DNA of 47,802 nt from Prosthecomicrobium pneumaticum. GTDB lineage: Bacteria > Pseudomonadota > Alphaproteobacteria > Rhizobiales > Kaistiaceae. This document shows, in pieces, positions 1-10,484 of the stretch; the stretch's first letter is position 1; each line of letters opens with the position of its first letter. The position numbers and the translations under genes are program-made. A model generated the notes under the pieces. That model had not been told where the DNA came from. It was given only the letters and a program-made list of their open reading frames with translations, and ran no database searches. The DNA lies in NCBI RefSeq assembly GCF_014199915.1, contig NZ_JACHOO010000015.1:1-47802 (forward strand), read 5' to 3'.

Positions 1-95
1 GCAGGCACTCGACCATCGGCTACGTCAGCCCGATGGAGTTCGAGCGGAAGGTAGGATTAGCTTAACTGCGCGTCCACGAAACCGGCAGCAGGCCA
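1..95 (+). mobile_element. Right end of an IS3-family insertion sequence
   Basis: The frame from base 3 to the stop at 63-65 encodes the last 20 residues of an IS3-family OrfB (DDE) transposase, with the family's C-terminal pattern HSTIGYVSPMEFE. About 30 bp later, around 72-94, comes sequence resembling the terminal inverted repeat of IS3-type elements (GTCCACGAAACCGG). Immediately after that the trbF reading frame starts without its 5' part, so the element appears to have inserted into trbF. The rest of the element is left of the window. The exact right boundary is an estimate. Confidence 0.75.
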
Positions 96-215
96 CGTTG
101 GACCGCCATCCTCACTGTCGTTGTGCAGCCTCCGCGCGACGCCGAAAGGCTCCGCGCCAATCCGCTCGGCATCTACGTTAATGCCATCAACTGGTCGCGG
201 GAGATGGGACAATGA
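96..215 (+). pseudogene. trbF: trbF C-terminal remnant (conjugation, VirB8-like), cut by the IS
   Basis: This frame has no start codon. It encodes the C-terminus of a TrbF/VirB8-type inner-membrane protein of the mating-pair-formation complex, with the conserved stretches VVVQPPRDAERLRANPLG and IYVNAINWSREM, and ends in TGA at 213-215. The stop overlaps the trbG start as ATGA, the normal spacing of trb operons, so this is the true 3' end of the gene. The upstream part is replaced by the IS3-family end, which should inactivate trbF unless an intact copy exists elsewhere. Confidence 0.8.
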
Positions 216-1189
216 GCTTGATGGGAGTCCCGGCCAGACCGGCTTTCCGTAAACCCGCCTCTGTGTGCCTCATGCTCGCTGCAATGGCGATGGGCGGATG
301 CGCGACGAACAGGCCGCCGCAGATCAGCTACGACTCCGATGTGCCGCCGCTCTCTGCCGTACCTCCCGTGTTGACGGATGAGCGACCGCGACCCTTGCAC
401 ATACCGCCGGCCTGGACTCCGAGCCGCGGAGGCGCTGCATCAAACTCACCGACCGGCCGGGTCGAGAACGCCAACGCCGCCGCTCGTGTCGAGCCTCGTC
501 GCGAAGGCTACTTCAACGCAATTCAGATTTATCCCTGGAGCGAGGGGGCGCTCTATCAAGTCTATGCCGCACCGGAACAGATCACCAACATCGCGCTCGA
601 GCCCGGCGAAAGCCTGACCGGAGCCGGACCAATCGCGGCGGGCGATACGGCGAGATGGATCATCGGCGACACCGAAAGCGGATCCGGCACCACCCGGCGG
701 GTCCACGTGCTCGTAAAGCCGACGCGCGCGGACATCTCCACGAACCTTGTTATTACCACTGACCGCCGCATCTACATGATCGAGCTGCGCTCCGGCGAAC
801 GTCCCTACATGCCGGCCGTGGCATGGGCCTATCCGCAGCCCCCAGCCTCACAGCGCCCGGGTGTGCCGGCAGTGCCCATCATCCCGGTGGCGGCCGCACG
901 CAACTACCGCTACGCGCTCACTGGAGACAGTCCGCCGTGGCGGCCTATCGCTGTCTACGATGATGGCCGTCGCGTCTATGTCGAGTTTCCGCGCGGTATC
1001 GTCCAGGGCGAGATGCCGCCGATATTCGTCATCGGCTCGGAAGGTGAACTCCAGATTGTCAACAGTCGCATTCACCAGAACATCCTGATCGTCGATCGGC
1101 TCTTCGGCGCCGCTGAGCTTCGGCTTGGCAGCAGTAACCGGCAGCAGACCGTCAGGATCGTCCGCAGCGATGGAAAGCCCTCATCATGA
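212..1189 (+). CDS. trbG: P-type conjugative transfer protein TrbG (VirB9-like)
   Basis: This 325-residue protein is a TrbG/VirB9 homologue, which forms part of the outer-membrane core ring of the conjugative type IV secretion channel. The N-terminus carries a lipoprotein-type signal with the hydrophobic run CLMLAAMAMGGC, making Cys30 the likely lipidated residue, followed by a Pro-rich linker. Residues from about 100 match the TrbG/VirB9 beta domain (FNAIQIYPWSEGALYQVYAAP near the start). The start overlaps the trbF stop by ATGA, and the stop overlaps the trbI start in the same way, so the genes are translationally coupled. Length is normal for the family. The call is firm; whether the system still transfers is doubtful because trbF is cut. 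Confidence 0.92.
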   Translation: MSLMGVPARPAFRKPASVCLMLAAMAMGGCATNRPPQISYDSDVPPLSAVPPVLTDERPRPLHIPPAWTPSRGGAASNSPTGRVENANAAARVEPRREGYFNAIQIYPWSEGALYQVYAAPEQITNIALEPGESLTGAGPIAAGDTARWIIGDTESGSGTTRRVHVLVKPTRADISTNLVITTDRRIYMIELRSGERPYMPAVAWAYPQPPASQRPGVPAVPIIPVAAARNYRYALTGDSPPWRPIAVYDDGRRVYVEFPRGIVQGEMPPIFVIGSEGELQIVNSRIHQNILIVDRLFGAAELRLGSSNRQQTVRIVRSDGKPSS

Positions 1190-2376
1190 GCGACACCGAT
1201 AATCAGGGCCACCATGGCGAGACAATGGGAAGAGCGAGCGACGCCACGGCTCCGATGAGGCTGCGTGGCGAGCCGCCTCGTGTCACCCGCCTGTCGCGCA
1301 AGGCATTGATGGCGATCGGCCTGATCGCTTGCGCGGGCCTTGGAGGCGCGTTGATCTACGCCCTTCAGACTCGACACGGCGGCTCTGCGAACGAAGAACT
1401 TTACTCGACGAGGAACCGCCCCACCGCTGATGGTCTCACTGATCTGCCACGCGACTATACCGGCCCGCGACTCGGCCCCCCGCTGCCTGGCGATCTCGGT
1501 CGACCGATCCTCGATGCGCAGAACCGCGGCCAACCGGTCGTACCTCCACCGATTCGACCGACGGTCGACCCGGCAGAGCAGCGCCGACTCGCGGAGGAGG
1601 AAGCAGCACGCACCAGTCGCGTGTTCTTTCAGACTGAGGCACGCACGCTTACGGCTCCCGCCGGGACGGGTAGCGCCGCAACCACCACGAACCTGGCCGG
1701 TCTCAGCCTTCCCGGGCAACTCAACGCTCCAACTGCGCAGGATCGCCAAGTCGCCTTCCTCAATGCCGCCGTCGATCGTCGCACCGTCGCACCTGACCGC
1801 GTGCTAGCGCCTGTATCCCCATACGTTTTGCAGGCGGGGGCTGTGATTCCGGCCGCGCTGATCACGGGAATCCGCTCGGACTTGCCGGGACAGATCACAG
1901 CTCAAGTAACCGAACATATCTATGACAGCCCCACCGGGCGGATACTTCTCGTGCCGCAGGGCACGCGCATCATCGGGCAGTATGACAACGCCCTGCAGTT
2001 CGGCCAGCGGCGAGTATTGCTGGTGTGGAATCGCCTGATCTTCCCGAACGGACGCTCCATCGTTTTGGAGCGCCAACCGGGGGCAGATACACAGGGGTAC
2101 GCCGGTCTTGAGGACGGGGTCGACTACCACTGGTGGGAACTCGCCAAGGCGGCGGGCCTCTCCACGCTGCTGAGCGTCGGTGCTGAGCTTGCGATTGACG
2201 ACGAAGATCGCCTGCTGCGAGCGATACGCAACGGGGGCCAGGATACGATCAACGATGCCGGGCAACAAATCATCCGGCGTCAGCTCAACGTGCCGCCAAC
2301 CCTGACGATCCGGCCTGGCTTTCCCGTGCGCGTCATCGTCACGCGTGATCTGGTCCTCGAACCCTACGGAGGATAG
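1186..2376 (+). CDS. trbI: Conjugative transfer protein TrbI (VirB10-like)
   Basis: This 396-residue TrbI/VirB10 protein spans the envelope and links the inner-membrane and outer-membrane parts of the conjugation channel. It has a short cytoplasmic N-terminus, one membrane segment at about residues 40-60 (ALMAIGLIACAGLGGALIYAL), a long Pro-rich periplasmic linker, and a C-terminal TrbI domain from about residue 190, including GQYDNALQFGQRRVLLVWNRL. The start overlaps the trbG stop (ATGA). This is usually one of the last trb genes, which fits the change of gene content just after it. Confidence 0.93.
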   Translation: MSDTDNQGHHGETMGRASDATAPMRLRGEPPRVTRLSRKALMAIGLIACAGLGGALIYALQTRHGGSANEELYSTRNRPTADGLTDLPRDYTGPRLGPPLPGDLGRPILDAQNRGQPVVPPPIRPTVDPAEQRRLAEEEAARTSRVFFQTEARTLTAPAGTGSAATTTNLAGLSLPGQLNAPTAQDRQVAFLNAAVDRRTVAPDRVLAPVSPYVLQAGAVIPAALITGIRSDLPGQITAQVTEHIYDSPTGRILLVPQGTRIIGQYDNALQFGQRRVLLVWNRLIFPNGRSIVLERQPGADTQGYAGLEDGVDYHWWELAKAAGLSTLLSVGAELAIDDEDRLLRAIRNGGQDTINDAGQQIIRRQLNVPPTLTIRPGFPVRVIVTRDLVLEPYGG

Positions 2377-2379
2377 TTC

Positions 2380-2619
2380 GTGGCAAAACTCAAGCTTGGG
2401 GCCCTGGAAGACGACAAGCCGGTTAAGGTGACGGTGGAACTACCTGCCGCCGTCCATCGGCAGTTGGTAGCTTATGCCGATGTCCTCGCACGGGAGACCG
2501 GTAAGCCCGTCCCCGATCCTGCCAAGCTCATCGCGCCAATGATTGAGCGATTCATGGCGACTGATCGGGCATTTGGGAAGGCTCGCCGCGGCCCGGGATC
2601 GCGGCCGCCCCAGCCTTGA
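2380..2619 (+). CDS. DUF2274 protein of the trb operon
   Basis: This 79-residue protein (MAKLKLGALEDDKPVKVTVE) matches the DUF2274 family, which commonly follows trbI in alphaproteobacterial conjugative elements. Its fold is suggested to be ribbon-helix-helix-like, but its role is unknown. The start is GTG at 2380, three bases after the trbI stop, with GGAGGA a few bases upstream, so it is part of the operon. The last 68 bp overlap the 3' end of the convergent LysR gene. Family assignment is by remembered sequence pattern. Confidence 0.8.
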   Translation: MAKLKLGALEDDKPVKVTVELPAAVHRQLVAYADVLARETGKPVPDPAKLIAPMIERFMATDRAFGKARRGPGSRPPQP

Positions 2620-3610
2620 CCTGCCGCCTCTCACCATCCGCTTTACCGGTCCTGCCGCTGGCGTCGGGCTGCTGGCGCGACATTGCTTTGGCAAGACTGA
2701 GCAGCCGCCTCAGGGCCGGATTGTCATTCTGGCGCGACCAGATTGCGCAGAATGGTAGCAAATGCCCGCTGAGCGGCCTATACGCGATGCCAGGAAAGCG
2801 GTCCGCTGTCGTGGCCTCGCTTGTCAGGGTTAGCCCCTGACTCATCGCCACCAGATGCATGAGATTGTCCCGTCCGACCGCGTGGCGCTCTACACTCGGG
2901 TGGTGGCCAAGGTCGGCCAAGTGCTTGACAAGGTAATCTTCGATCTCAGGTCCGGGATCACACTCGCTTACAATAAAGCGATACGCGCGGAGGTCATTCC
3001 ATGTGAGCTTTCGCCGTCCCGCGAGTTCATGCGCCACGGGCAGAACGACGAATATCCGTTCTGTCCAAAGGGGCTCCCGATCGCAGTCGTCTGCGGTCGG
3101 TGTGCCTGTCAGGAAGGCGATATCGATCTGACGCCGTCGAACAGCTGACAAATGTGCGGCAGGCGCCCCTTCCACCAGGTCGAGCCGGACAGCCGAATTT
3201 CGCTGGCCGTAGGTGCGCAGCAAGTCGGCCAGAAAGCCACTGGCCAACGACGTAAATATTCCCACGCGAATACCGCCGACTTCCCCACGACCACCTGAGG
3301 CTGCGTCCGATGCAGCATGTCTTATGTGGTTCAGTGCGCGGCGGGCCCGGCCCACGAAGGACTGTCCGGCGTTTGTAAGGCAAACGCCGCTGTGGCCGCG
3401 TACAAACAGCGAGACGCCGAGTCGGTCTTCCAGGTCGCGAATTCTTCGGCTGATTGCCGATTGCTCGACATTGAGTGTGGTTGCAGCACCGCGAAAACTG
3501 CCCGCTTGTGCGGCAGCTATCACATAGCATAGGTGTCGCACTTCAATGCGGAGGCTCGCATGCCCGGCGAGCGGCAGCCGCGATCCAGGTCCATATGGCA
3601 TGCTCTTCAC
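2552..3610 (-). CDS. LysR-family transcriptional regulator
   Basis: This 352-residue LysR-type regulator has an N-terminal winged HTH at about residues 25-85 (AQAGSFRGAATTLNVEQSAI, then SRRIRDLEDRLGVSLF) and a periplasmic-binding-like effector domain from about residue 110. LysR regulators often sit at the end of trb operons in rhizobial elements, so it may control transfer or an adjacent gene. The target is not evident because no divergent gene starts close by. The first ~25 residues look non-conserved; a GTG about 24 codons in, just before the HTH, is an alternative start. The C-terminal ~40 residues are basic/Pro-rich and extend beyond the usual LysR length, overlapping the DUF2274 gene. 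Confidence 0.88.
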   Translation of the reverse strand: MKSMPYGPGSRLPLAGHASLRIEVRHLCYVIAAAQAGSFRGAATTLNVEQSAISRRIRDLEDRLGVSLFVRGHSGVCLTNAGQSFVGRARRALNHIRHAASDAASGGRGEVGGIRVGIFTSLASGFLADLLRTYGQRNSAVRLDLVEGAPAAHLSAVRRRQIDIAFLTGTPTADDCDREPLWTERIFVVLPVAHELAGRRKLTWNDLRAYRFIVSECDPGPEIEDYLVKHLADLGHHPSVERHAVGRDNLMHLVAMSQGLTLTSEATTADRFPGIAYRPLSGHLLPFCAIWSRQNDNPALRRLLSLAKAMSRQQPDASGRTGKADGERRQVKAGAAAIPGRGEPSQMPDQSP

Positions 3611-3663
3611 CGGTACAGAACCGCCTAAAGTCAGAGCCGGCTTTTCTCAAAGCCCGCGTGAAA

Positions 3664-3683
3664 GGGCGGACGTCGGTCCGCCC
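3664..3683 (-). terminator. Possible Rho-independent terminator after the BON gene
   Basis: A perfect 8-bp inverted repeat GGGCGGAC-gtcg-GTCCGCCC lies 24 bp after the stop of the BON-domain gene. On the minus strand it is followed only by TTT; on the plus strand a CTTTTT run lies six bases after it. It could end transcription from either side. Confidence 0.45.
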
Positions 3684-3706
3684 CTCCGCTTTTTGGTAAC
3701 GAGCGC

Positions 3707-4360
3707 TTACACGGCAATCGTGATGCGATTGTCGACCTTGGTGACCCCCGGCGCTCGCCACGCGGCCCGCTCGGCCTCCTGACGTTCTGCCCAGGAGCGC
3801 ACCGAACCGGTGAGCGTCACTTCGCCGCCGTTTGTCGTCACGATGATGCGGTTAGCATCGACCTCGGCGCTGCGCTTGAACGCGTCTTCGATCTTCGCCT
3901 TGATCTCGGATGGAGCAACGCGAGGCTTCAACGTGATCAGGTTGGAGATTCCCTTCAGGCCTTTCAGGCCGCGCACCGCCCGTTCCGCACGTGAGCGCTG
4001 GTAATCCCACTCCACGCTGCCTTCCAGGGTCGCCCAGCCGCTCTTCACCACCACCTTGATGTTCTCGTGCGCATACGGAAGCTCGGTCTTGATCGCGGCC
4101 ACGGCCTCGCGCGCCAGTTCCGGGTCAGGGCGCTGGTTTTCCGAGGGCAGCCGCACCTCGATATCGTTCGCCACGCCGAGCACGCCCGACACGCGCTTTG
4201 CCGCCCGCTCAGCCTCATATTTCTGCGCATAGCTGCGCACGAAGCCGGTGAGCGTCACGACGCCCGACTTGACGGCCACGCCGATGTCGGTGGCATCGAT
4301 GTCAGGGTCCCACTTCAGTTCGGTTTCCACATCGCGCTTGATGTCGCTGTCGGATCTCAT
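3707..4360 (-). CDS. Triple BON-domain protein (OsmY-like stress protein)
   Basis: The 217 residues form three tandem BON domains (about 1-70, 75-145 and 148-217), each with the [10 protein letters not shown] or GEVTLTGSV type core. BON domains bind membranes or phospholipids and occur in osmotically induced proteins such as OsmY. There is no signal peptide, unlike periplasmic OsmY, so a cytoplasmic location is likely. I chose ATG 4360 because AAGGAA precedes it at proper spacing; the frame extends 22 codons further without a good site. A copy of the CTGAC-N4-GTCAG operator lies 107 bp upstream, so the gene likely belongs to the island regulon. Confidence 0.88.
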   Translation of the reverse strand: MRSDSDIKRDVETELKWDPDIDATDIGVAVKSGVVTLTGFVRSYAQKYEAERAAKRVSGVLGVANDIEVRLPSENQRPDPELAREAVAAIKTELPYAHENIKVVVKSGWATLEGSVEWDYQRSRAERAVRGLKGLKGISNLITLKPRVAPSEIKAKIEDAFKRSAEVDANRIIVTTNGGEVTLTGSVRSWAERQEAERAAWRAPGVTKVDNRITIAV

Positions 4361-4467
4361 TGTCGTGCTTCCTTTCGCTGTTAGGGCATGGCCGCACTGC
4401 GAGGGCCGGCGCCCGGTCCTCCGCAACTTGCAGCCAGACGAGGCTACTGCCGGCCAGGTGGAGCGCG

Positions 4468-4481
4468 CTGACGGGTGTCAG
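4468..4481. promoter_or_regulatory. Candidate Crp/Fnr-type operator of the BON gene
   Basis: A perfect palindrome CTGAC-gggt-GTCAG lies 107 bp upstream of the BON start codon. It is one of eight copies of CTGAY-N4-RTCAG in front of stress genes in this island. Confidence 0.6.
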
Positions 4482-4641
4482 TTTCGGGCGAGGAGCAGCA
4501 GATTCATCTAAAGCGACAGTCGTTCGAGCAATGCGAATGGCACTGTCAATCAGCGGCTGAGCGACGCTGAGGTTCGAAGTTAGTGAAGTGACCGGCGATG
4601 ACCGTCAGGCTGGCACCCGCAGATCGAGAAAGCCGGAGCAA

Positions 4642-4877
4642 CTACGTCTTGGGGTGATCGGAAGAGCGATTATCAGCAGCCGCGACAGCGACAATAGCTG
4701 GACGTACCAATCTGTCGTGGAGCAGATAGCCTGGCTGCAAAACCTCGACGACCGTGCCTTCCGCGACGTCGTTTCGATTCGCCCCTCGCCTTGGGGTCGA
4801 CAGCAGGCGCTGTCGGCGCCATCGATCGAAGATCCGGCCCAGTCCCCCGATCGATCCGCCTCCCGGTAGCGCGAGGA
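4642..4877 (-). pseudogene. Remnant of a grpE C-terminus downstream of dnaK
   Basis: Reading leftwards directly after the dnaK stop, the frame ending at TAG 4642-4644 encodes EGTVVEVLQPGYLLHDRLVR followed by PAIVAVAA, the diagnostic C-terminal beta domain of GrpE (GTV-x-EVLQ-x-GY-x-LHDRL-x-RPA). No ATG or GTG opens the frame. The ~35 residues before the match (GLGRIFDRWRRQRLL) do not resemble the GrpE coiled coil. I read it as a decayed grpE placed after dnaK; the intact grpE of the island is at 28044-28562. Confidence 0.7.
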
Positions 4878-6791
<1,914 letters not shown>

Positions 6792-6853
6792 TCAGTCGGG
6801 AACTTCGATGCAACACCTGCCCGGCAGTATCGCCGCGGGGCAGGTCATCGACG

Positions 6854-6867
6854 CTGACGAACGTCAG
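6854..6867. promoter_or_regulatory. Candidate Crp/Fnr-type operator of dnaK
   Basis: A perfect palindrome CTGAC-gaac-GTCAG lies 74 bp before the dnaK start. On the dnaK strand a −10-like GATACT (6826-6831) follows after 22 bp, the geometry expected for an activator site centred near −41.5. Confidence 0.65.
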
Positions 6868-6927
6868 TCCGGCGGCAATGCCGGGCAGAACGGACGAGCT
6901 TGCCGGCCGCCGGCCGCGGAGCAATGA

Positions 6928-6949
6928 GGTCGGCCGGCTCGGGCCGACC
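6928..6949 (-). terminator. GC-rich hairpin after the stress membrane protein gene
   Basis: GGTCGGCC-ggctcg-GGCCGACC forms a perfect 8-bp stem, 116 bp downstream of the gene ending at 7066 and upstream of the dnaK operator. No T-run follows, so termination is uncertain. Confidence 0.3.
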
Positions 6950-7065
6950 GTGCAGCGGTGTATGCACCGCGCTCCAGCAGGGACGGTTTTCAATCGTTCG
7001 ATAGGGTGGGGGGGACTGCGCCGTTCGCAGCAGGCGCCGTAGAGGCACCCCGACCTCTCGCGGCC

Positions 7066-7728
7066 TTAGCCTCTGGTCGGCGCGTCTCTTTCCAGCCACG
7101 GGTCCGGATGAACGTTCGCAAGCGGCACGTCTTCCAACCGCTTCACGATATCAATCTCATGTACCCGGATCGCTTCGGCACCGTATTTTGCCAGAATCTC
7201 CTGTGCTTCCGCTTCCTTCTCCGCGGTACGGGCACGCACCCAGAGTACAATGCCGCCAGACATGAGCTGAAGCTCGAGCTCCTCCGCCTGCTTGTTGCCA
7301 AGCAGTCGAACTGCAGCAGTGCCGATGCCCGCTCCGACCGTCCCGGCTGCCATTGCGGCTGCGGCGATCACTGCGAGACTTCCGCCGGAAGCGACGACGG
7401 ACATCACGGCCGCCGTGGCGCCAACATAGAAGAGGATTCCCGCCACGCCGGCGGTCGCCGTTGCGAGATCGTCTCTGGCGACAAACGCCCGACGCGGGGT
7501 CCCCGGCACATCGGCGATCTCCTCCGGCGGAATGTAGAGCATGCCCAGACAGCGCCTGACCGCTTCGAGCTCACCCATGATGTCAATATCCGCTCGGTCG
7601 AAACCTGCATGCAAGAGGGCCTCGATTGCATCCTCGAGAGTGTCTTTCATATGAAACACGCCGGCCACTTCACGGACCTTCCGCGTCTCAAGAATTCCCT
7701 CGTCATCTGGATTCGTCGTGATCATCAT
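7066..7728 (-). CDS. Membrane protein resembling general stress protein 17M
   Basis: This 220-residue protein has an N-terminal YflT/17M-like region (VAGVFHMKDTLEDAIEALLH, AGFDRADIDIMG) and a central hydrophobic, Gly/Ala-rich stretch at about residues 90-140 that could form one or two membrane segments with a glycine-zipper pattern. Function is unknown; relatives are stress-induced. The start is the first of two tandem ATGs at 7728, preceded by AAAGGA. It lies 70 bp downstream of the usp gene in the same direction and has no operator of its own, so it is probably co-transcribed with usp. Family placement is tentative. Confidence 0.75.
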   Translation of the reverse strand: MMITTNPDDEGILETRKVREVAGVFHMKDTLEDAIEALLHAGFDRADIDIMGELEAVRRCLGMLYIPPEEIADVPGTPRRAFVARDDLATATAGVAGILFYVGATAAVMSVVASGGSLAVIAAAAMAAGTVGAGIGTAAVRLLGNKQAEELELQLMSGGIVLWVRARTAEKEAEAQEILAKYGAEAIRVHEIDIVKRLEDVPLANVHPDPWLERDAPTRG

Positions 7729-7798
7729 CGATCCTTTGCAGAGACCGCCAGAGACCGCTACGCGCCGGCTCATTGCCAGAAACCAATGGACAGCCTTT

Positions 7799-8635
7799 TC
7801 AATGCGCCATGACGAGCGACACTGGCGACTTGCGAAGGAGCTGGTACGTCGCTCCCCCGAGCAGCCATTCCCGCAATCGGGAGTGGCCGTAGCCGCCCAT
7901 GACAAGCAGGTCACCCTTGCGCGTAACCACTTCGTCCACCAGCACCGTCGCGACGTCGCCAAGTCCCTTCTTTGCAACCCGCTCCAGGGCAACGTTAATG
8001 CCGTGTCGTCGAAGATAGGCAACAAGCCTGTCATCCTGCGTCGCGGTCAGAATTGACTCGGTTCCCCCGCCGATGCGGAGCACAGTGACTGCTTTCGCAT
8101 TCTCAAGATACGGCAATGCCTCGGCTACCGCCCGTGTTGCTTCGCGGCTGCCGTTCCAGGCAATCACCGCATGCTGAAAACCCCCGTCGAAGCTCCTCTG
8201 GTCAGCCACGAGGAAGATGTGCCTTCCCGCCTCGAACAGGGTTTCCTCCACCACGTCGTGCAGTTCAATCGCATCATCCTCATCGCTGAGGCGAAGACCG
8301 ACGAGGGCGTCTGCCGTCCGGCATTCCCGTGCCGTGAGACGCGCCAGCTCATGGGCGTACGCATCGATTCGACGCACTTCGGATGACGACGCTAGGCCTT
8401 TCAGGCGGTTCTTGATCTTGTCCTCGAACTCTCTTCCTGCCGTCCGCGCCTGATCGAGGAGTAGGGACCACTCGTTCACATTGACCACGCTATCGACGAT
8501 GGTTGGGTCGGGCAAAACGTCAATTATCAATCCAATGACATGGGCATTGAACAATTTTGCCAGACTTTCCGTGGCCGCAAGCCTGAAATCGTCTCCGCCC
8601 GTTCCATCGAGCCTGACCATCAACACCTTAATCAT
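7799..8635 (-). CDS. Universal stress protein (tandem UspA)
   Basis: This 278-residue protein has two UspA-type halves. The second ends with the nucleotide-binding signature of ATP-binding USPs, MGGYGHSRLREWLLGGAT (G-x2-G-x9-G-S/T). USPs bind ATP and promote survival under starvation, oxidants and other stress. ATG 8635 has a strong AGGAGGAG site. An operator palindrome lies 91 bp upstream. It probably leads a two-gene operon with the 17M-like gene downstream. Confidence 0.92.
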   Translation of the reverse strand: MIKVLMVRLDGTGGDDFRLAATESLAKLFNAHVIGLIIDVLPDPTIVDSVVNVNEWSLLLDQARTAGREFEDKIKNRLKGLASSSEVRRIDAYAHELARLTARECRTADALVGLRLSDEDDAIELHDVVEETLFEAGRHIFLVADQRSFDGGFQHAVIAWNGSREATRAVAEALPYLENAKAVTVLRIGGGTESILTATQDDRLVAYLRRHGINVALERVAKKGLGDVATVLVDEVVTRKGDLLVMGGYGHSRLREWLLGGATYQLLRKSPVSLVMAH

Positions 8636-8726
8636 GCTCTCCTCCTAAGGCGCAACCACGACTGACCTCTTGAATCCAAAGGTCCCGATCATCCTCGTAG
8701 GATGAGGGTCCGCGGCTGACCGTTCA

Positions 8727-8740
8727 CTGACGCTCGTCAG
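8727..8740. promoter_or_regulatory. Candidate Crp/Fnr-type operator of usp
   Basis: A perfect palindrome CTGAC-gctc-GTCAG lies 91 bp upstream of the usp start. A further half-site (CTGAC) occurs at 8716-8720. Confidence 0.65.
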
Positions 8741-9063
8741 CGTTGCTCAACATTTGTGATTGCAGGGTGCGACGCAGCGTCAGGAGGCGAACGGCACCGG
8801 CTTCGAAAAACTGGCTCACCGGTTGAGCTTCTTGGCCTTGGGCCACCGTCGAAAAGCGGCTCAATCCGACACAAAAAATCACCGGAAGTGCCGCGCTACC
8901 GGAGCCCTCGAATGATCCGTATCTGCGTCAGAGCCAGCTTTGAGGCGTGGCCCAGCGTGAAGACCGTGAATTGCACCCCGATCACAGAGGCTGACGCGCC
9001 CCGGCAGTGCCGGGCGCAATTATCATGCTCATTTGGCGCGTATACAGGCGCGTCCTCGCGACA

Positions 9064-9077
9064 CTGACAAACATCAG
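9064..9077. promoter_or_regulatory. Candidate Crp/Fnr-type operator of adh
   Basis: CTGAC-aaac-ATCAG lies 71 bp upstream of the alcohol dehydrogenase start. A −10-like TCTAGT at 9101-9106 follows after 23 bp, matching an activator position near −41.5. Confidence 0.6.
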
Positions 9078-9148
9078 TGCAGGGCCAATCGTGGTGCTGA
9101 TCTAGTGATTACTGCACACCCAACCGATCGTCAGCGACGGAGAAAACA

Positions 9149-10189
9149 ATGAAAGCTCTCATCTTTGAAGGGCCCGGCAAGAAATCGCTCCAGGAGCGTG
9201 ATATTCCGGCCGTCCAGAATCCTACCGACGCCATCGTCAGGGTGGCGAAAACCACCATCTGCGGCACTGACCTCCATATCCTCAAAGGTGACGTTCCTAC
9301 CTGCACGCCTGGGCGCGTCCTCGGGCATGAGGGCGTAGGCGTCGTCGAGCAAGCGGGCGCAGGAGTGACGCAATTCAAGAAGGGCGACCATGTCCTGATT
9401 TCCTGCATCTCCTCCTGCGGCAAATGCGAATATTGCCGGCGCGGCATATATTCCCACTGCACAACCGGTGGCTGGATTCTCGGCAACACCATTGATGGCA
9501 TGCAGGCCGAGTACGTCCGCATTCCTCACGCTGACACCAGCCTCTATCCCATCCCGGACGGCGCCGATGAAGATGCTCTGGTAATGCTTAGCGATATCTT
9601 GCCGACCGGCTTTGAATGCGGCGTGCTCAATGGCAGAGTCCAGCCGGGTGCCTCCGTGGCGATCGTCGGCGCGGGGCCTGTCGGCCTAGCAGCTCTGCTG
9701 ACGGCGCAGTTCTACTCACCTGCAGAACTGATCGTGATCGATCTCGACGAGAACCGGCTCGAGGCCGCGAAGCGTTTCGGTGCGACAAAGACGGTCAAGG
9801 CCACCGGAGAGGAGGCGAAGCGGCAGCTTCTCCAACTGACAGAGAACAAGGGGGTCGATACAGCCATCGAGGCCGTCGGCATTCCCGCAACATTCGAGCT
9901 GTGCCAGGAGATCGTCGCCGCGGGCGGCGTCATCGCCAACATCGGCGTTCATGGTGTTAAGGCTGACCTTCATCTTGAAACGCTTTGGTCGCACAATATC
10001 GCCATCACCACGCGCCTGGTCGACACGGTCACCACACCGATGCTGCTGAAGACCGTGCGATCCGGGAAAATCGATCCGAAAAAGCTGATCACTCATCGCT
10101 TCAAGCTCGATGCCATTCTCGACGCTTACGAGACCTTCTCGAAAGCATCAGATACGCGAGCGCTCAAGGTCATCATCGAGGTGGACTAG
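9149..10189 (+). CDS. Zinc-dependent alcohol dehydrogenase
   Basis: This 346-residue medium-chain dehydrogenase oxidises or reduces alcohols and aldehydes with NAD(P). The catalytic zinc ligands are Cys38 (TTICGTDLH) and His60-Glu61 (LGHEGVG); the structural zinc cysteines are Cys90, 93, 96 and 104. The Rossmann motif GAGPVG lies at about residue 175, followed by the acidic residue of an NAD site (VIDLDENR). ATG 9149 has GGAG 10 bp upstream, and an operator lies 71 bp upstream. With the aldo/keto reductase that follows on the same strand, a role in detoxifying reactive aldehydes under stress is a reasonable inference; the substrate cannot be read from sequence. Confidence 0.93.
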   Translation: MKALIFEGPGKKSLQERDIPAVQNPTDAIVRVAKTTICGTDLHILKGDVPTCTPGRVLGHEGVGVVEQAGAGVTQFKKGDHVLISCISSCGKCEYCRRGIYSHCTTGGWILGNTIDGMQAEYVRIPHADTSLYPIPDGADEDALVMLSDILPTGFECGVLNGRVQPGASVAIVGAGPVGLAALLTAQFYSPAELIVIDLDENRLEAAKRFGATKTVKATGEEAKRQLLQLTENKGVDTAIEAVGIPATFELCQEIVAAGGVIANIGVHGVKADLHLETLWSHNIAITTRLVDTVTTPMLLKTVRSGKIDPKKLITHRFKLDAILDAYETFSKASDTRALKVIIEVD

Positions 10190-10484
10190 CGCGCGCCATC
10201 ATTCAGGGCGGCCCCATCGCGGGTCCTCGGCTGCCGGTGGGCGCTGGCAAAGCAGCGAGCTTTCGGCGGTTGGTGCCGGATAAGGCTGCCTACCTGCTCG
10301 GTCGCCGGGACCGACGGGACGATCGGTCGGCCGGGCTTTCAGGCGGGACCACCCCAACGGCCCATACGGGATTTTACGATAAGGGGTTCCCACATACTCT
10401 CGCGATCCGCGTGGTCAATCAGCCTCGCATCAGAGAACCCAAGCTGCCCGGTGTTCAGCACAGCCAAGCCCAACAGGAACCTTC

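Larger units (their letters stand above)
8636..9148. other. Divergent regulatory region between usp and adh
   Basis: This 513-bp gap between divergently transcribed genes holds two operator palindromes, one facing each gene, at 8727-8740 and 9064-9077. I find no convincing gene in between; a 103-codon frame has no recognisable content. The middle part shows no repeats I can name. Confidence 0.6.

Noticed and set aside
8756-9067. 103-codon plus-strand frame between usp and adh
   Set aside because: No ribosome site or domain, and it runs into the adh operator.
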